A program made the translations under genes and the position numbers. Under the pieces are notes generated by a model. The model saw nothing but the letters and a program-made list of their open reading frames with translations. It was not told where the DNA came from and did not search any database. A stretch of DNA of 64,000 nucleotides from Oscillospiraceae bacterium (lineage in GTDB: Bacteria > Bacillota > Clostridia > Oscillospirales > Ruminococcaceae): the NCBI GenBank assembly GCA_017399765.1, contig JAFQBH010000021.1, positions 1-64,000 of the forward strand, written 5' to 3'. Shown piece after piece: positions 16,451-25,160 of this stretch; position 1 is the first letter of the stretch; every line of letters starts with the position of its first letter.

Positions 16451-18985
16451 TCAAATTTTTTTGCGAAGCATTATAACAACTGTTATAGCCGCAAGCCAGA
16501 ACATCTGGAAGGCCATAAGAACATACATTGCAAGGCTTCTGATGTTGCCGGTGAAAAGGAAGAGAGTGACAAGAACAAAACCAAGAACGATTCCGATCAT
16601 TTCAAGAAGAGCCGCCGCAAAAGAGGACTGTCTTATAATTCCGCAACAGTTTATAAGATCTGAAAGCGCATAAAGACTTCCGCTGTAAACTGCCGCCGCA
16701 GGGGCTTTTTCCCTCTCTTCGGTAAGTTCAGCACATTTTTGCTGATATTTTGAAGAAAGAAGGTTAAGCTGGCTTTCAGGATAACCGAAAAGTTCGCAAA
16801 GTTTCTTTGTTGTAATGTTAGGGTCACTGCAGTTGATGACAAGACGAACACCGCGTTCAGCCATAATTCCAAGAGAACGGTAAACTTCTTTGTCCGCGTG
16901 ATAACTTAAAACAAACATTGCTGTAAGTTCGCCGCTGTTGGCAAGGTAAAGAATGTCTTTTCCGCTTCCCACATATTTGTTTTCATAATCGTGGGAAGGA
17001 ATATCTATTCCGTGGTTTATCATAAGTTCGCGGTTGCCGATAAGAACGCGTTTTCCGCCGACCCAGGCGGAAAGGCCCATTCCGTCTTCATAAATAATCG
17101 TATCCACGGGTTTAAGAAGTTTTTTGTCCCCCTGAACAACGTTGACAAAAATGCTTCCGAGGGTGCTTCTTGTGCTGCAGATTACAGAAGCCGCGTCCAG
17201 AATCGCTTCATCAATTCTTCCCATTGCGAAAGTTTTGATTCCGTGAAGCACAATGCTTCCTTCCGGGAAAAGCTGTTCGATGTCAAGAAGAACAGAATCA
17301 GTTTCCGCAAAAGTTTCCGCGGTATATCCGCCGGCCATCATTCCGCCTTCTTCATTAAGAGCTTTGCAGGAACGGAAAACGGGAAGCGAACCCGCAATTG
17401 TTGCGGAAAATGGCGATGCCACACAAAGAATTGCCGCAAAACCTGTTATAGCGTCGGAAACTCTTCCGGTAAGAAGGAATGCAATTACTCCAACAAAAAC
17501 GGAACAGAGGAAAACAATGGGCGCAACAATTCTTGCAATGCTTTCGGTTGCGTCATCACGATATGAAAGTTCCAGGAATCTTGTAAAAAACTTTGCCTTT
17601 GCGCTTGTGCAGAAACGCGGTGTTTCGTCACGCTGGCCGGTAAGTTCTCTTGCAAGTTCTTTGTTTCTTACGGGGAGCAGAGCGGATTTGCCTTTTCCGG
17701 TGGTAAGAACTTCAAAGTTATTTTTAATTCTTCCGGCGGAAAGAAGCTTTCCGATAGTGTTGAAGAAAAGTCCGAGAATGGTTATCGGGAAGAACAGGTT
17801 TTCTCCGCCGGGGCTCATTGCGGAAGGGTCCGCAATAAAAGCAACACCCAAAGCAGCCGCGCCGATTACGGAACAGGTAGCAAAGGTGTCATTTCCCGCC
17901 CGGAATCTCATTAGAGAAATAAGTCCGCCGCCAACCGCAACGTGACAGGTAAGCGCCGCAATACAGACGATCGCAAGGTTTACCGCCGGGAAAACAATTC
18001 CGGATTCTTTAAAAGCGAAAGCTTCCGGAAGCGGATAGCCAAGCATTGGAGAAAGACAAAGGGCAAGGCTTCCGAGGAAAAGAATAAAGATAATTATGCT
18101 TCTGATCACAAGACCGGTGAACTGGGCGGAAAGATTTTTTTCAACGGCCTCTTTCTGAGATTCATTTTCATAATCATCCGGGTCATCGTCTTCCGGTTCG
18201 TGCATATCCTGCATAAGTTTTCTTGCAACTTCTTCGTTGCTCTGTTCTGAAAATCTGTTTTTCACAGGTTCCGAAGCGGGTATTTCAGGAATATGTATTT
18301 CCTGATCGGTGGGTTCCACAACGTTTTTCATAAACTCAGCAACTTTGTCGTGGCGTTTTTCAACAAATTCTTTGTAAAGATCATGGTTATCGGAACTTGT
18401 AAGATCCGTTTTTTCTTTCGAATTTTTTGCTGCGCCGAAACCGACAATTTCTTTTTCCGCTTTGTTTTCAGTTTCTTTTATTTCATTTTTTTCAACTTTT
18501 TCTTCCGCAGGTTTCGGTTCTTCTTTCACAGAAACTGCTTTTTCAAAACCTTTAAGCTGTTCTTCAGTGTGTATGGTGAAATCCTTCGGAACAAAGCCGT
18601 TTATTTTCTCTTTTGTTTCTTTATCAACGGTATGCGCCGGAACAGTTGTTACTTTGGAAGAAATGCTTTCTTCCTTTTCTTTCTGTTTTTTGGATTTCTT
18701 TTCATTTTTCCAGGTTGCGGCGCCGAAATACTGCGAAAGAGTATCGTCAACCTGAATGGTTCTTGTGGTTATGGGTTCATCTTTGAACTTTTTAGTGTAA
18801 GTCGGAACCTCCGGTTCCTTAGGTTCTTCCGGCTGGGTATTTTTCTGTCGCATCTCAAAAAAATCGCCCTTCGGTTCGGAAGAAACAGTTTTTATCTCGG
18901 AACCGGCGGAATTTGCCGAACCGTTTTCTTTTTTTCGTCTGATCTCTTCGAGAATATCATCAACCGAATATCCGTTTCCTGCCAT
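16451..18985 (-). CDS. P-type ATPase-like protein lacking catalytic loop
   Basis: An 844-residue protein. Residues 1-285 are hydrophilic, rich in Lys, Glu and Pro, probably disordered. From about 286 it follows P-type ATPase topology: helices near 290-312, 330-352, 367-386 and 397-415, a pair near 486-525, and two at the end (about 787-840). The helix before the P-domain has ASP (523-525) in place of CPC. The phosphorylation site keeps D568 but reads DIEQLFP instead of DKTGTLT; the TGDN motif is replaced by NCSDPN (718-723); no GDGxND hinge is visible. The nucleotide-domain end GMGLSAWVGGKRVLIGN (635-651) is recognisable. Ion pumping by the normal cycle seems unlikely. It follows rlmB by 39 bp. 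Confidence 0.78.
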   Translation of the reverse strand: MAGNGYSVDDILEEIRRKKENGSANSAGSEIKTVSSEPKGDFFEMRQKNTQPEEPKEPEVPTYTKKFKDEPITTRTIQVDDTLSQYFGAATWKNEKKSKKQKEKEESISSKVTTVPAHTVDKETKEKINGFVPKDFTIHTEEQLKGFEKAVSVKEEPKPAEEKVEKNEIKETENKAEKEIVGFGAAKNSKEKTDLTSSDNHDLYKEFVEKRHDKVAEFMKNVVEPTDQEIHIPEIPASEPVKNRFSEQSNEEVARKLMQDMHEPEDDDPDDYENESQKEAVEKNLSAQFTGLVIRSIIIFILFLGSLALCLSPMLGYPLPEAFAFKESGIVFPAVNLAIVCIAALTCHVAVGGGLISLMRFRAGNDTFATCSVIGAAALGVAFIADPSAMSPGGENLFFPITILGLFFNTIGKLLSAGRIKNNFEVLTTGKGKSALLPVRNKELARELTGQRDETPRFCTSAKAKFFTRFLELSYRDDATESIARIVAPIVFLCSVFVGVIAFLLTGRVSDAITGFAAILCVASPFSATIAGSLPVFRSCKALNEEGGMMAGGYTAETFAETDSVLLDIEQLFPEGSIVLHGIKTFAMGRIDEAILDAASVICSTRSTLGSIFVNVVQGDKKLLKPVDTIIYEDGMGLSAWVGGKRVLIGNRELMINHGIDIPSHDYENKYVGSGKDILYLANSGELTAMFVLSYHADKEVYRSLGIMAERGVRLVINCSDPNITTKKLCELFGYPESQLNLLSSKYQQKCAELTEEREKAPAAAVYSGSLYALSDLINCCGIIRQSSFAAALLEMIGIVLGFVLVTLFLFTGNIRSLAMYVLMAFQMFWLAAITVVIMLRKKI

Positions 18986-19024
18986 TTCGTTCCCCTTCCC
19001 TTTTGATATATTTAAACGAAAGAA

Positions 19025-19807
19025 TTATCTTGCTTTAATTCCAAGACGCTGTCTTGCAACTTCGTACATCATTACAGAAGCCGCAACGGAAGCATTAAGG
19101 GATTCGATTTTGCCGCGCATCGGAAGCGAAACAACAAAATCGCATTTTTCTTTAACAAGGCGGCTTACGCCTTCGCCCTCTGCGCCGACAACAAGTCCGA
19201 TTGCTCCGCTTAAATCTGCGGACCAAAGAGCTTCGCCGTCCATATCCGCGCCAAAAATCCAGACTCCGCGTTCCTTGAGCTCATCGATGGTTCTTGCGAT
19301 ATTGGTAACTCTTGCAACGGGAACATATTCGACAGCGCCGACAGAGGTTTTTGCAACAACATAGTTGAGTCCGACGCTTCTGCGTTTTGGAATAATAATG
19401 CCGTGGGCTCCGCAGCATTCCGCAGTTCTTATGACCGCGCCGAGGTTGTGTCCGTCTTCAAGTCCGTCGGCAATTATGATGAAAGGCGGTTCTCCTCTTT
19501 CCTCCGCAAGGGCAAAAATTTCGTCAACGGTTGCATATTTATGTGCCGCCGCCATTGCAAGAACGCCCTGGGCATTTGCACCTGCGGCAAGTTCATCAAT
19601 TTTTACCGGAGCGACCTCTTTTACCGGAATTCCGGCGTCTTTCGCCATTGCATAAAGTTTGCCCAGATTGGTCGCGCCTTTTGCGACCATTATTTTATCA
19701 ATTTCCCTGCCGGATTTAATCGCTTCGATTACCGCGTTTCTTCCGCAGATTTTATCCTTATCCGCTTCGTTTTCGCGGATATCTTCTTTTTCTCTATATT
19801 TATCCAT
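19025..19807 (-). CDS. rlmB: 23S rRNA guanosine-2'-O-methyltransferase RlmB
   Basis: A 260-residue SpoU/TrmH-family RNA 2'-O-ribose methyltransferase. The N-terminal substrate-binding domain begins at ICGRNAVIEAIKSGREIDKI, and the knotted SAM domain has DGLEDGHNLGAVIRTAECCGAHGIIIPKRRS, GAEGEGVSRLVKEKCD and SLPMRGKIESLNASVAASV. The enzyme family modifies G2251 of 23S rRNA. The start lies 3 bp after the stop of the PadR gene, so the two are translationally linked. Confidence 0.92.
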   Translation of the reverse strand: MDKYREKEDIRENEADKDKICGRNAVIEAIKSGREIDKIMVAKGATNLGKLYAMAKDAGIPVKEVAPVKIDELAAGANAQGVLAMAAAHKYATVDEIFALAEERGEPPFIIIADGLEDGHNLGAVIRTAECCGAHGIIIPKRRSVGLNYVVAKTSVGAVEYVPVARVTNIARTIDELKERGVWIFGADMDGEALWSADLSGAIGLVVGAEGEGVSRLVKEKCDFVVSLPMRGKIESLNASVAASVMMYEVARQRLGIKAR

Positions 19808-19810
19808 ATT

Positions 19811-20146
19811 TTATTCTTCCTTCATCAAAGTGGAAATATTCACAACGGTTTCTATCCAATAATCACGCAGCTGGGCGTTGATTTTTGTGCCTTTTGCGGT
19901 CCGGACATAATATTTTCGGGGTTTGCCCTCGCTCATATCCCACTCGCTTTTTAAAAGTCCCTGGCTTTCAAGTCTTCTGAGGAGGGGATAGAGAGTGTTT
20001 CCGTCCACCGGAACCCCCTTTTCGGTCAGTTCCTGACCCAGGGAATAGCCGTATTTCGGCGAGGAAAGTTGGTTAAGTACGCCCAGAACGACAGTTCCGC
20101 GGCGAAGTTCCGACACAAAACCGGAAATGATTTCGTCATCGCTCAA
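19811..20146 (-). CDS. PadR family transcriptional regulator
   Basis: A 111-residue winged-helix protein of the PadR family (LRRGTVVLGVLNQLSSPKYGYSLGQEL...DGNTLYPLLRRLESQGLLKSEW...GKPRKYYVRTAKG). Short PadR proteins of this kind act as dimeric repressors responding to small hydrophobic ligands. It heads the padR-rlmB-P-type-ATPase-like unit. A strong promoter at 20321-20350 has a TGTA-N5-TACA dyad in its spacer, suggesting autoregulation. Confidence 0.9.
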   Translation of the reverse strand: MSDDEIISGFVSELRRGTVVLGVLNQLSSPKYGYSLGQELTEKGVPVDGNTLYPLLRRLESQGLLKSEWDMSEGKPRKYYVRTAKGTKINAQLRDYWIETVVNISTLMKEE

Positions 20147-20320
20147 TTTTCCCCACCTCCCGAATAAAACGGATTTTTTGGCTTATTTAAGCCATTTTTT
20201 GAATAGCAAACAGAGCGAAAAACAACCCGGTTTTTCGCTTTTTTTAATTTTTCCGTAAAAATTTTTTCCTTTTTTCGGATACTTTTTTACCGAAATTTTT
20301 AATTTTGTTATCCACTTCGG

Positions 20321-20350
20321 ATTATACTGTATAAGTTACATTGTTGTCAA
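20321..20350 (-). promoter_or_regulatory. PadR promoter with overlapping dyad
   Basis: On the minus strand TTGACA (20345-20350) and TATAAT (20321-20326) are consensus hexamers 18 bp apart. The spacer contains TGTAACTTATACA, a TGTA/TACA dyad that is a plausible PadR operator. Confidence 0.65.
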
Positions 20351-20483
20351 TACTAAATTAAAAATTTATTTAAAATAATTTTACAAATCTTTATTTTATT
20401 TCTATTTTATTTATATTTCACTTTATTTCTATTTTCGTTTATTTTAAAAATAAAATACTGTGTGTCGCACGAATATATGCAAA

Positions 20484-20525
20484 AACGGGCAGAACAGGGG
20501 TTTCCCCTGCCCTGCCCGTTTTTTT
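20484..20525 (-). terminator. Terminator after ygfK
   Basis: AACGGGCAG (20484-20492) pairs with CTGCCCGTT (20512-20520), with an inner CAGGGG/CCCCTG hairpin. A/T-runs flank both sides. Confidence 0.85.
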
Positions 20526-20594
20526 ACAGAATTTTTTTGATTTTAAAGATTTTTTTGTTAACCAAAAGTGTAATTTTTGGCTTATTTATGCGGT

Positions 20595-23525
20595 TTACCA
20601 GACTTTCAAAAGTCTCGGAAAACGCTTCATAACAATACCGCACATCTCGCGGATTTCGTCCGGAATTGTTCCCATCGGACCGTTTATCGGGTCATATTTG
20701 AACATTTTTCCCTCATATCTGAAGCGGCAGTTGTTTGCTTCACCGGTTACGTAAAAACCGTCGTTTTCGCTCTTTTTAAAATCCTCCTCATCGAGGAACA
20801 GAGTGAATTTTTCTTTATAGGGTTTTCCGTCATAGGGACAGCTGTCGGAACAGATTCCGCATCCGTCGCAGAAATCGTTGACGTGGAGGATCTGGCGGCT
20901 GCCGTCGGAAAGTTTTATCACCCAGTTTGCTCTGTTGGGACAAACTTCCGCGCAGAATTCGCAAACGCTGTCGCATTCAAGGCAGCGTTCGCCCTCGGCG
21001 CATTTTTTGCAGTCCGCACAGAGTTTTCCGCGTTTTTCAAGGAAAGAGCGGTCCTCGTTTTCGTTGTCCGGAACGTATTTATCAAAATGACTGTGGGCGA
21101 TTTTTTTGCAAAGACGCTGTGAATCCGCAATAACTTTTGCGATATCCGCCGTTTTTCCGAAGTTCGCGTTACCAACAAGATAGGTTGCGCTGTCGATTTC
21201 ATCGAAAAGGCTGTCGTCAACTTCCTCGCCGGTGGCGTTTATCGCGATATCCGCCGGAACCTTATCCTTTGCGCCGGTGTCAAGAACAGGTCTTATGCCG
21301 GTTTTCTCGTCCGGTTCGCCAAGTTCGGAAACATGGCAGAGAAGCTGGCCGCTTCTTACACCGCTTGGAATAAGATTCGGCACAAGGAAGATTCCTTCCT
21401 TCTTCATGGCAAGGATTTCGTCCATGGAAGCTTCCATTTCGCTTTCCGGTTTATCAAAAACAAGAGTTACCCTATCGACGGAAGGAAGTTTTTTGGCACA
21501 TCTTGCCGCCGCAACAGCGGAATGTCCGCCACCGATTACGACAATGTTTCCCATTATTGTTTCTTCGAGTTCCTCGGGTTTGCGCTTATAATCCGCAAGG
21601 AATTCGAGGGCGGAAATGTTTTTTCCGAAGGCGAATTTAAGATGTTTCTGTTTTCCCGCTCCGATTGCAAGGACGATTTTTTCAAAGCCCTGTTCGCGAA
21701 GTTCCCGAAGAGAAGTTACCTCAACGCCGAGTTCCATTTCAATTCCGAGAGCCTGGATAAGGGTTGCGTCCCATTCGATATCAGAATCATCAATGCGGAA
21801 CTTCGGAATATATTTTGTAACTGCGCCGCCGGGACGGTATTCTTTATCGAAAATTGTGACCTTTGCTCCCTGTCTTGCAAGGAAACAGGCGGTGGAAAGT
21901 CCCGCAGGACCGCAGCCGATAACGGCAACCTTTGCTCCGGCTCCGGATTTAACTTCAGTTTCATCAAGCAGATCGAAACAGGCGTTTTTCGCCGCCTGAT
22001 AGTTTTCTCCCTTGATGTTAAGAGGGCATTCATAGAACCTTCTGGAACAGCCGTCCATGCAGGGGTGGCTGCAGAGGGTTTCGACCGTGAAAGGCATCGG
22101 GTTGCGTTCAAAAATAACGCGGAGAGCATCAAGACTTCTTCCGTTTTTGATAAGACGCATTACAAGCGGAATATCTGCACCAAGGGGACAAACCGCGCGG
22201 CACTGTGCCTTTGTGCAGTTGATATGCGGAATGGGGCCTTCGGCCTTTTTAGCTTTTGCTCCGGGAATATTTTTATATCTTCCGCCGGAATAAACCTCTT
22301 TTTCGATATCGGGAAGATCGGAAGTGAGGATTCCGGAGAACTGGGCGTAATCGCATTTTGAAACGTCGTCGGCAAGCTGTCTGAATCTTCTAAGACCACC
22401 GGGTCTTACCATATCGGAAACGAAAGTTACCGGCCAGATTCCGGCATTGAAAAGTTTTGATGCGGTAAAATAATCCGCACCGCCGGCAAAACAGATTCGA
22501 AGTCCGCCGCCGAAATCGTTCGCGATTTTTTCCGCAAGAGAGAAAGCAATCGGGAAAAGCGCTCTTCCGGTAAGGCGTCCACCCTTTACCGGAGTTTCCT
22601 TCGCTTTTTCAACACAAAGTCCGTCGCAGACTTTTACGCCGAATTCAAGGCGGTTCATATCCGCTTTGTTCTGAAGGCGAAGGAACGCGGGTTTAAGTTC
22701 ATCATAAAGAGCGCCGCTTTCCATTTTTTCCTTGCTGATTTCGATATCGTCATAACCGTTGATATCAAGAATTCCCCGGACGGTGTAATATCCGAGAAGA
22801 TCCGGGCTTATTCTTACGAAGGTATGGAGTTTCTTTTCGGTGATAAGATATTCCGCCGCTTCTTCAATTTCGGAAGCGGAAAGACCTTCCTTCGGAACAA
22901 AAACCGCGGAAGTGCAGACCCTCGGGCTTATATCGGAAATATAGGTGTTGTCAACGCCATCCAGCTCGTCCATGTGGGCTCTTGCCCAGTTTTCACATTC
23001 GCGCCAAACCGGAGTATATTCAGCGGATTTAAGCCCTTCGATGAAACTGTTCATCTTTTCGGATTTAAGATCCTCAAGGCTTCCGCCGACGGACATATTG
23101 AAAACAAAGCCTTCCGGAACTCCAAGTTCAAAAGCGGTGCTGATAAGCTTTATTGCATACCATGCTTTTACATATTCGCCGAAAGCTTCCGCAACAGAAA
23201 GTTCGGAAGGGTATTCCGAAGAAAAAGTTCTGTCGCCGATGGAAGCGCTTGGTTTTTCGGCCTTTCCGCTTTCCGGACAAACTGTTTTAAGTTCAAAAAA
23301 TCTTGCGCCGGAAAGATATGCGGCGATTATTCCCTGAGCCGTCTGGGTAACGGGACCCGCCGCAGGACCAACCGGGTTTTCGATCCTCATTCCGAAAATC
23401 GGAAGTCTTGCCCTTCCTGCCTTATAAAAATCCTTTACACCGAAAATCGTGCCGGTAGCGTTATGTTCTTCAATAAGAAGTCCCATCAGCTTTTCAAACG
23501 AAAGCGGTCTTAAATTTTCGCTCAT
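20595..23525 (-). CDS. ygfK: YgfK family oxidoreductase (putative selenate reductase subunit)
   Basis: A 976-residue iron-sulfur flavoprotein. The first about 430 residues resemble a dihydroorotate-dehydrogenase-like domain (NPVGPAAGPVTQTAQGIIAA). Next comes a GltD-like part: Cys cluster CTKAQCRAVCPLGADIP (about 445) with CSHPCMDGC, FAD site VAVIGCGPAGLS (about 528) and NAD(P) site IVVIGGGHSAVAAARC (about 658). The C-terminus (about 838-900) has ferredoxin-type clusters (CLECDSVCEFCAEVCPN; CDGCGICSDSCPYDG). In E. coli and gut anaerobes ygfK lies in purine/selenium-dependent hydroxylase clusters; here no such partners (ssnA, xdh, ygeY) are visible, so the electron acceptor is uncertain. Confidence 0.9.
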   Translation of the reverse strand: MSENLRPLSFEKLMGLLIEEHNATGTIFGVKDFYKAGRARLPIFGMRIENPVGPAAGPVTQTAQGIIAAYLSGARFFELKTVCPESGKAEKPSASIGDRTFSSEYPSELSVAEAFGEYVKAWYAIKLISTAFELGVPEGFVFNMSVGGSLEDLKSEKMNSFIEGLKSAEYTPVWRECENWARAHMDELDGVDNTYISDISPRVCTSAVFVPKEGLSASEIEEAAEYLITEKKLHTFVRISPDLLGYYTVRGILDINGYDDIEISKEKMESGALYDELKPAFLRLQNKADMNRLEFGVKVCDGLCVEKAKETPVKGGRLTGRALFPIAFSLAEKIANDFGGGLRICFAGGADYFTASKLFNAGIWPVTFVSDMVRPGGLRRFRQLADDVSKCDYAQFSGILTSDLPDIEKEVYSGGRYKNIPGAKAKKAEGPIPHINCTKAQCRAVCPLGADIPLVMRLIKNGRSLDALRVIFERNPMPFTVETLCSHPCMDGCSRRFYECPLNIKGENYQAAKNACFDLLDETEVKSGAGAKVAVIGCGPAGLSTACFLARQGAKVTIFDKEYRPGGAVTKYIPKFRIDDSDIEWDATLIQALGIEMELGVEVTSLRELREQGFEKIVLAIGAGKQKHLKFAFGKNISALEFLADYKRKPEELEETIMGNIVVIGGGHSAVAAARCAKKLPSVDRVTLVFDKPESEMEASMDEILAMKKEGIFLVPNLIPSGVRSGQLLCHVSELGEPDEKTGIRPVLDTGAKDKVPADIAINATGEEVDDSLFDEIDSATYLVGNANFGKTADIAKVIADSQRLCKKIAHSHFDKYVPDNENEDRSFLEKRGKLCADCKKCAEGERCLECDSVCEFCAEVCPNRANWVIKLSDGSRQILHVNDFCDGCGICSDSCPYDGKPYKEKFTLFLDEEDFKKSENDGFYVTGEANNCRFRYEGKMFKYDPINGPMGTIPDEIREMCGIVMKRFPRLLKVW

Positions 23526-23688
23526 AGGGCAAAACCTCCTTGTTTAAAGCGGTCAGAATTATACAGATTAATTTTAACATTTTTTCTTTATAATTACAAG
23601 GTACAAATTTTTCAGTCCAAAGGTTTTCGGAAGTTTGGTTTTCTGTTATAATAAAATCGGAATATTAAATTATAAAGGAGGATCTTTT

Positions 23689-23919
23689 ATGGAATGTCCT
23701 TTCTGTGGAACAGAAATGATACATGGATACCTCAATTGCGGGAACACAATTTGGAGTGAAAGAAAACACAGAATAAGCACCCTTCCCGACGGTAAGGAAA
23801 AATTTGCTTTGCATCTTGAAGTTCCGGTACTCTCTCCAAACCATGTGGAAAGTTATTGCTGTCCCAAATGCAAAAAGATAATCATAGATTCTTCCGACTA
23901 CGAAAATAATTTTGACTGA
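23689..23919 (+). CDS. Small zinc-ribbon protein (PF20097-like)
   Basis: A 76-residue protein with two CXXC pairs: MECPFCGTEM at the start and YCCPKCKKI near the end, which together form a zinc ribbon enclosing an HGYLNCGNTIWSERKH segment. This matches small Bacillota proteins of the PF20097 type, function unknown. The ATG at 23689 follows AAAGGAGG at the correct distance; the longer in-frame extension to 23635 has no ribosome site. It is followed 22 bp later by a DUF1801 protein. Confidence 0.8.
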   Translation: MECPFCGTEMIHGYLNCGNTIWSERKHRISTLPDGKEKFALHLEVPVLSPNHVESYCCPKCKKIIIDSSDYENNFD

Positions 23920-23941
23920 CTGAAAACAGAGGACTATTTAT

Positions 23942-24343
23942 ATGTGGAAATGCCCGAAATGCGGCCGCGAATTCAAAAACACAAACCAGGGACATTATTG
24001 CGGAAAAGCTCCCGAAACCGTTGATGAATATACCGAACAGCAGATTCCAAAAGCAAAAGAACATATCGAGAAACTTCGGAACATTATAAAAAAATGCGTT
24101 CCGGAAGTTTCGGAATATATAGCCTGGAGCATGCCTTATTACGAAAAAAACGGACAAAAAATTTCTTTCGCCGCCTGCAAAACATATATCAGTTTTTATC
24201 TCGGAGCAGAGCTTATTGAAAGCTTTGAATCGGAACTTTCCGGCTTTACTGTAAAGAAAAACGCACTCTATCTTCCCTATGACAAAACTTTGCCGGAAAA
24301 AGCAATCGAAAACATGGTCAAACAAAAATTTTTTGCGGAATAA
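23942..24343 (+). CDS. DUF1801 domain protein with N-terminal zinc finger
   Basis: A 133-residue protein. The first 22 residues carry CPKC...H.C (MWKCPKCGREFKNTNQGHYC), a probable zinc site. The remainder resembles DUF1801/YdhG proteins (YIAWSMPYYEKNGQKISFAACKTYISFYL...LPYDKTLPEKAIENMVK). YdhG-like proteins have been linked to iron chaperone-like and osmoadaptation roles, but without firm biochemistry. Probably cotranscribed with the zinc-ribbon gene upstream. Confidence 0.8.
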   Translation: MWKCPKCGREFKNTNQGHYCGKAPETVDEYTEQQIPKAKEHIEKLRNIIKKCVPEVSEYIAWSMPYYEKNGQKISFAACKTYISFYLGAELIESFESELSGFTVKKNALYLPYDKTLPEKAIENMVKQKFFAE

Positions 24344-24346
24344 TCC

Positions 24347-24377
24347 TTGACACTTACGCCGCGTAATAGTTTATACT
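24347..24377 (+). promoter_or_regulatory. MerR-type promoter with 19-bp spacer
   Basis: TTGACA (24347-24352) and TATACT (24372-24377) are separated by 19 bp, the stretched spacing characteristic of MerR-activated promoters. The spacer holds the dyad TTACG-CCG-CGTAA (24354-24366). It drives the MerR-family gene that follows, so autoregulation is expected. Confidence 0.8.
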
Positions 24378-24399
24378 CCTTTTTGTGAGGTGATGGATT

Positions 24400-25125
24400 T
24401 TGAAAATGCAAATCAAAGAATTCGCCGAAATTTCGGGAGTGAGCGTAAGGACGCTTCATTATTACGATGAAATCGGCTTATTAAAACCGGCTTTTGTTGA
24501 TAAAGTGACCGGCTACCGCTTTTATGACGAAAGCTCCGTTCTCCGAATGCAGGATATCCTTTTTTACCGTGAACTGGATTTTTCTTTGAAAAGCATCGGC
24601 AAAATTTTATCCTCACCGGATTACGACGCAAAAAAATCTTTGGAAGAACAGCGGAAACTGCTCCTTCTCAAAAAAGAACGCCTTGAGCGCATTATTTCTT
24701 CCATCGATGAAGCTATGAAAGGAAAAAACATTATGAACGCATTTGATAACAGCGAATTTGAAAAATATAAGGCGGAAGCCAAAGAAAAATGGGGCAAAAC
24801 CGAAGCTTTTGAAGAATTCGAAACCAAAAACAAAAACCGCGGCGAAGAAGAAAACAATTTTCTCGGCGGAGAAATGATGGATATTTTCCGCAAACTCGGT
24901 GAAATAAAAAATCTTTCTCCTGCTTCCGAAGAAACACAAAACCTTGTTAAAACCCTGCAGGATTTTATCACAAATCATTACTACACCTGCACCGATGAAA
25001 TTCTTTCCGGTCTTGGAAAAATGTATGTCGGCGACGAGCGCTTTAAGGAAAACATCGACAAAGCCGGCGGAACAGGTACCGCGGAATTTTCCGCAAAGGC
25101 CATTGAAATTTACTGCAGCAAATAA
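24400..25125 (+). CDS. MerR family regulator, TipA-like
   Basis: A 241-residue regulator. Residues 1-70 are a MerR DNA-binding domain (IKEFAEISGVSVRTLHYYDEIGLLKPA), followed by a coiled coil (about 75-110) and a C-terminal TipAS ligand-binding domain (about 120-241: NNFLGGEMMDIFRKLGEI...TNHYYTCTDEILSGLGKMY). TipA relatives bind antibiotics or other small molecules and activate stretched promoters. The start is TTG, preceded by GAGGTGAT. The only likely target seen is its own promoter. Confidence 0.92.
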   Translation: MKMQIKEFAEISGVSVRTLHYYDEIGLLKPAFVDKVTGYRFYDESSVLRMQDILFYRELDFSLKSIGKILSSPDYDAKKSLEEQRKLLLLKKERLERIISSIDEAMKGKNIMNAFDNSEFEKYKAEAKEKWGKTEAFEEFETKNKNRGEEENNFLGGEMMDIFRKLGEIKNLSPASEETQNLVKTLQDFITNHYYTCTDEILSGLGKMYVGDERFKENIDKAGGTGTAEFSAKAIEIYCSK

Positions 25126-25130
25126 AAAAA

Positions 25131-25160
25131 AACACCTGCCTTGCGGCAGGTGTTTTTTTA
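25131..25160 (+). terminator. Bidirectional terminator after the MerR gene
   Basis: AACACCTGCC (25131-25140) pairs with GGCAGGTGTT (25145-25154), T-rich on both strands; it also serves the convergent GNAT gene. Confidence 0.9.

Larger units (their letters stand above)
20147..20594. other. AT-rich intergenic region
   Basis: This 448-bp stretch between the PadR gene and ygfK contains no credible gene. It holds the PadR promoter (20321-20350), an AT-rich tract (about 20340-20460) and the ygfK terminator (20484-20525). The sequence ATTTTTGGCTTATTTA-like occurs near both ends (about 20173-20189 and 20572-20588). No structured RNA was recognised. Confidence 0.6.
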
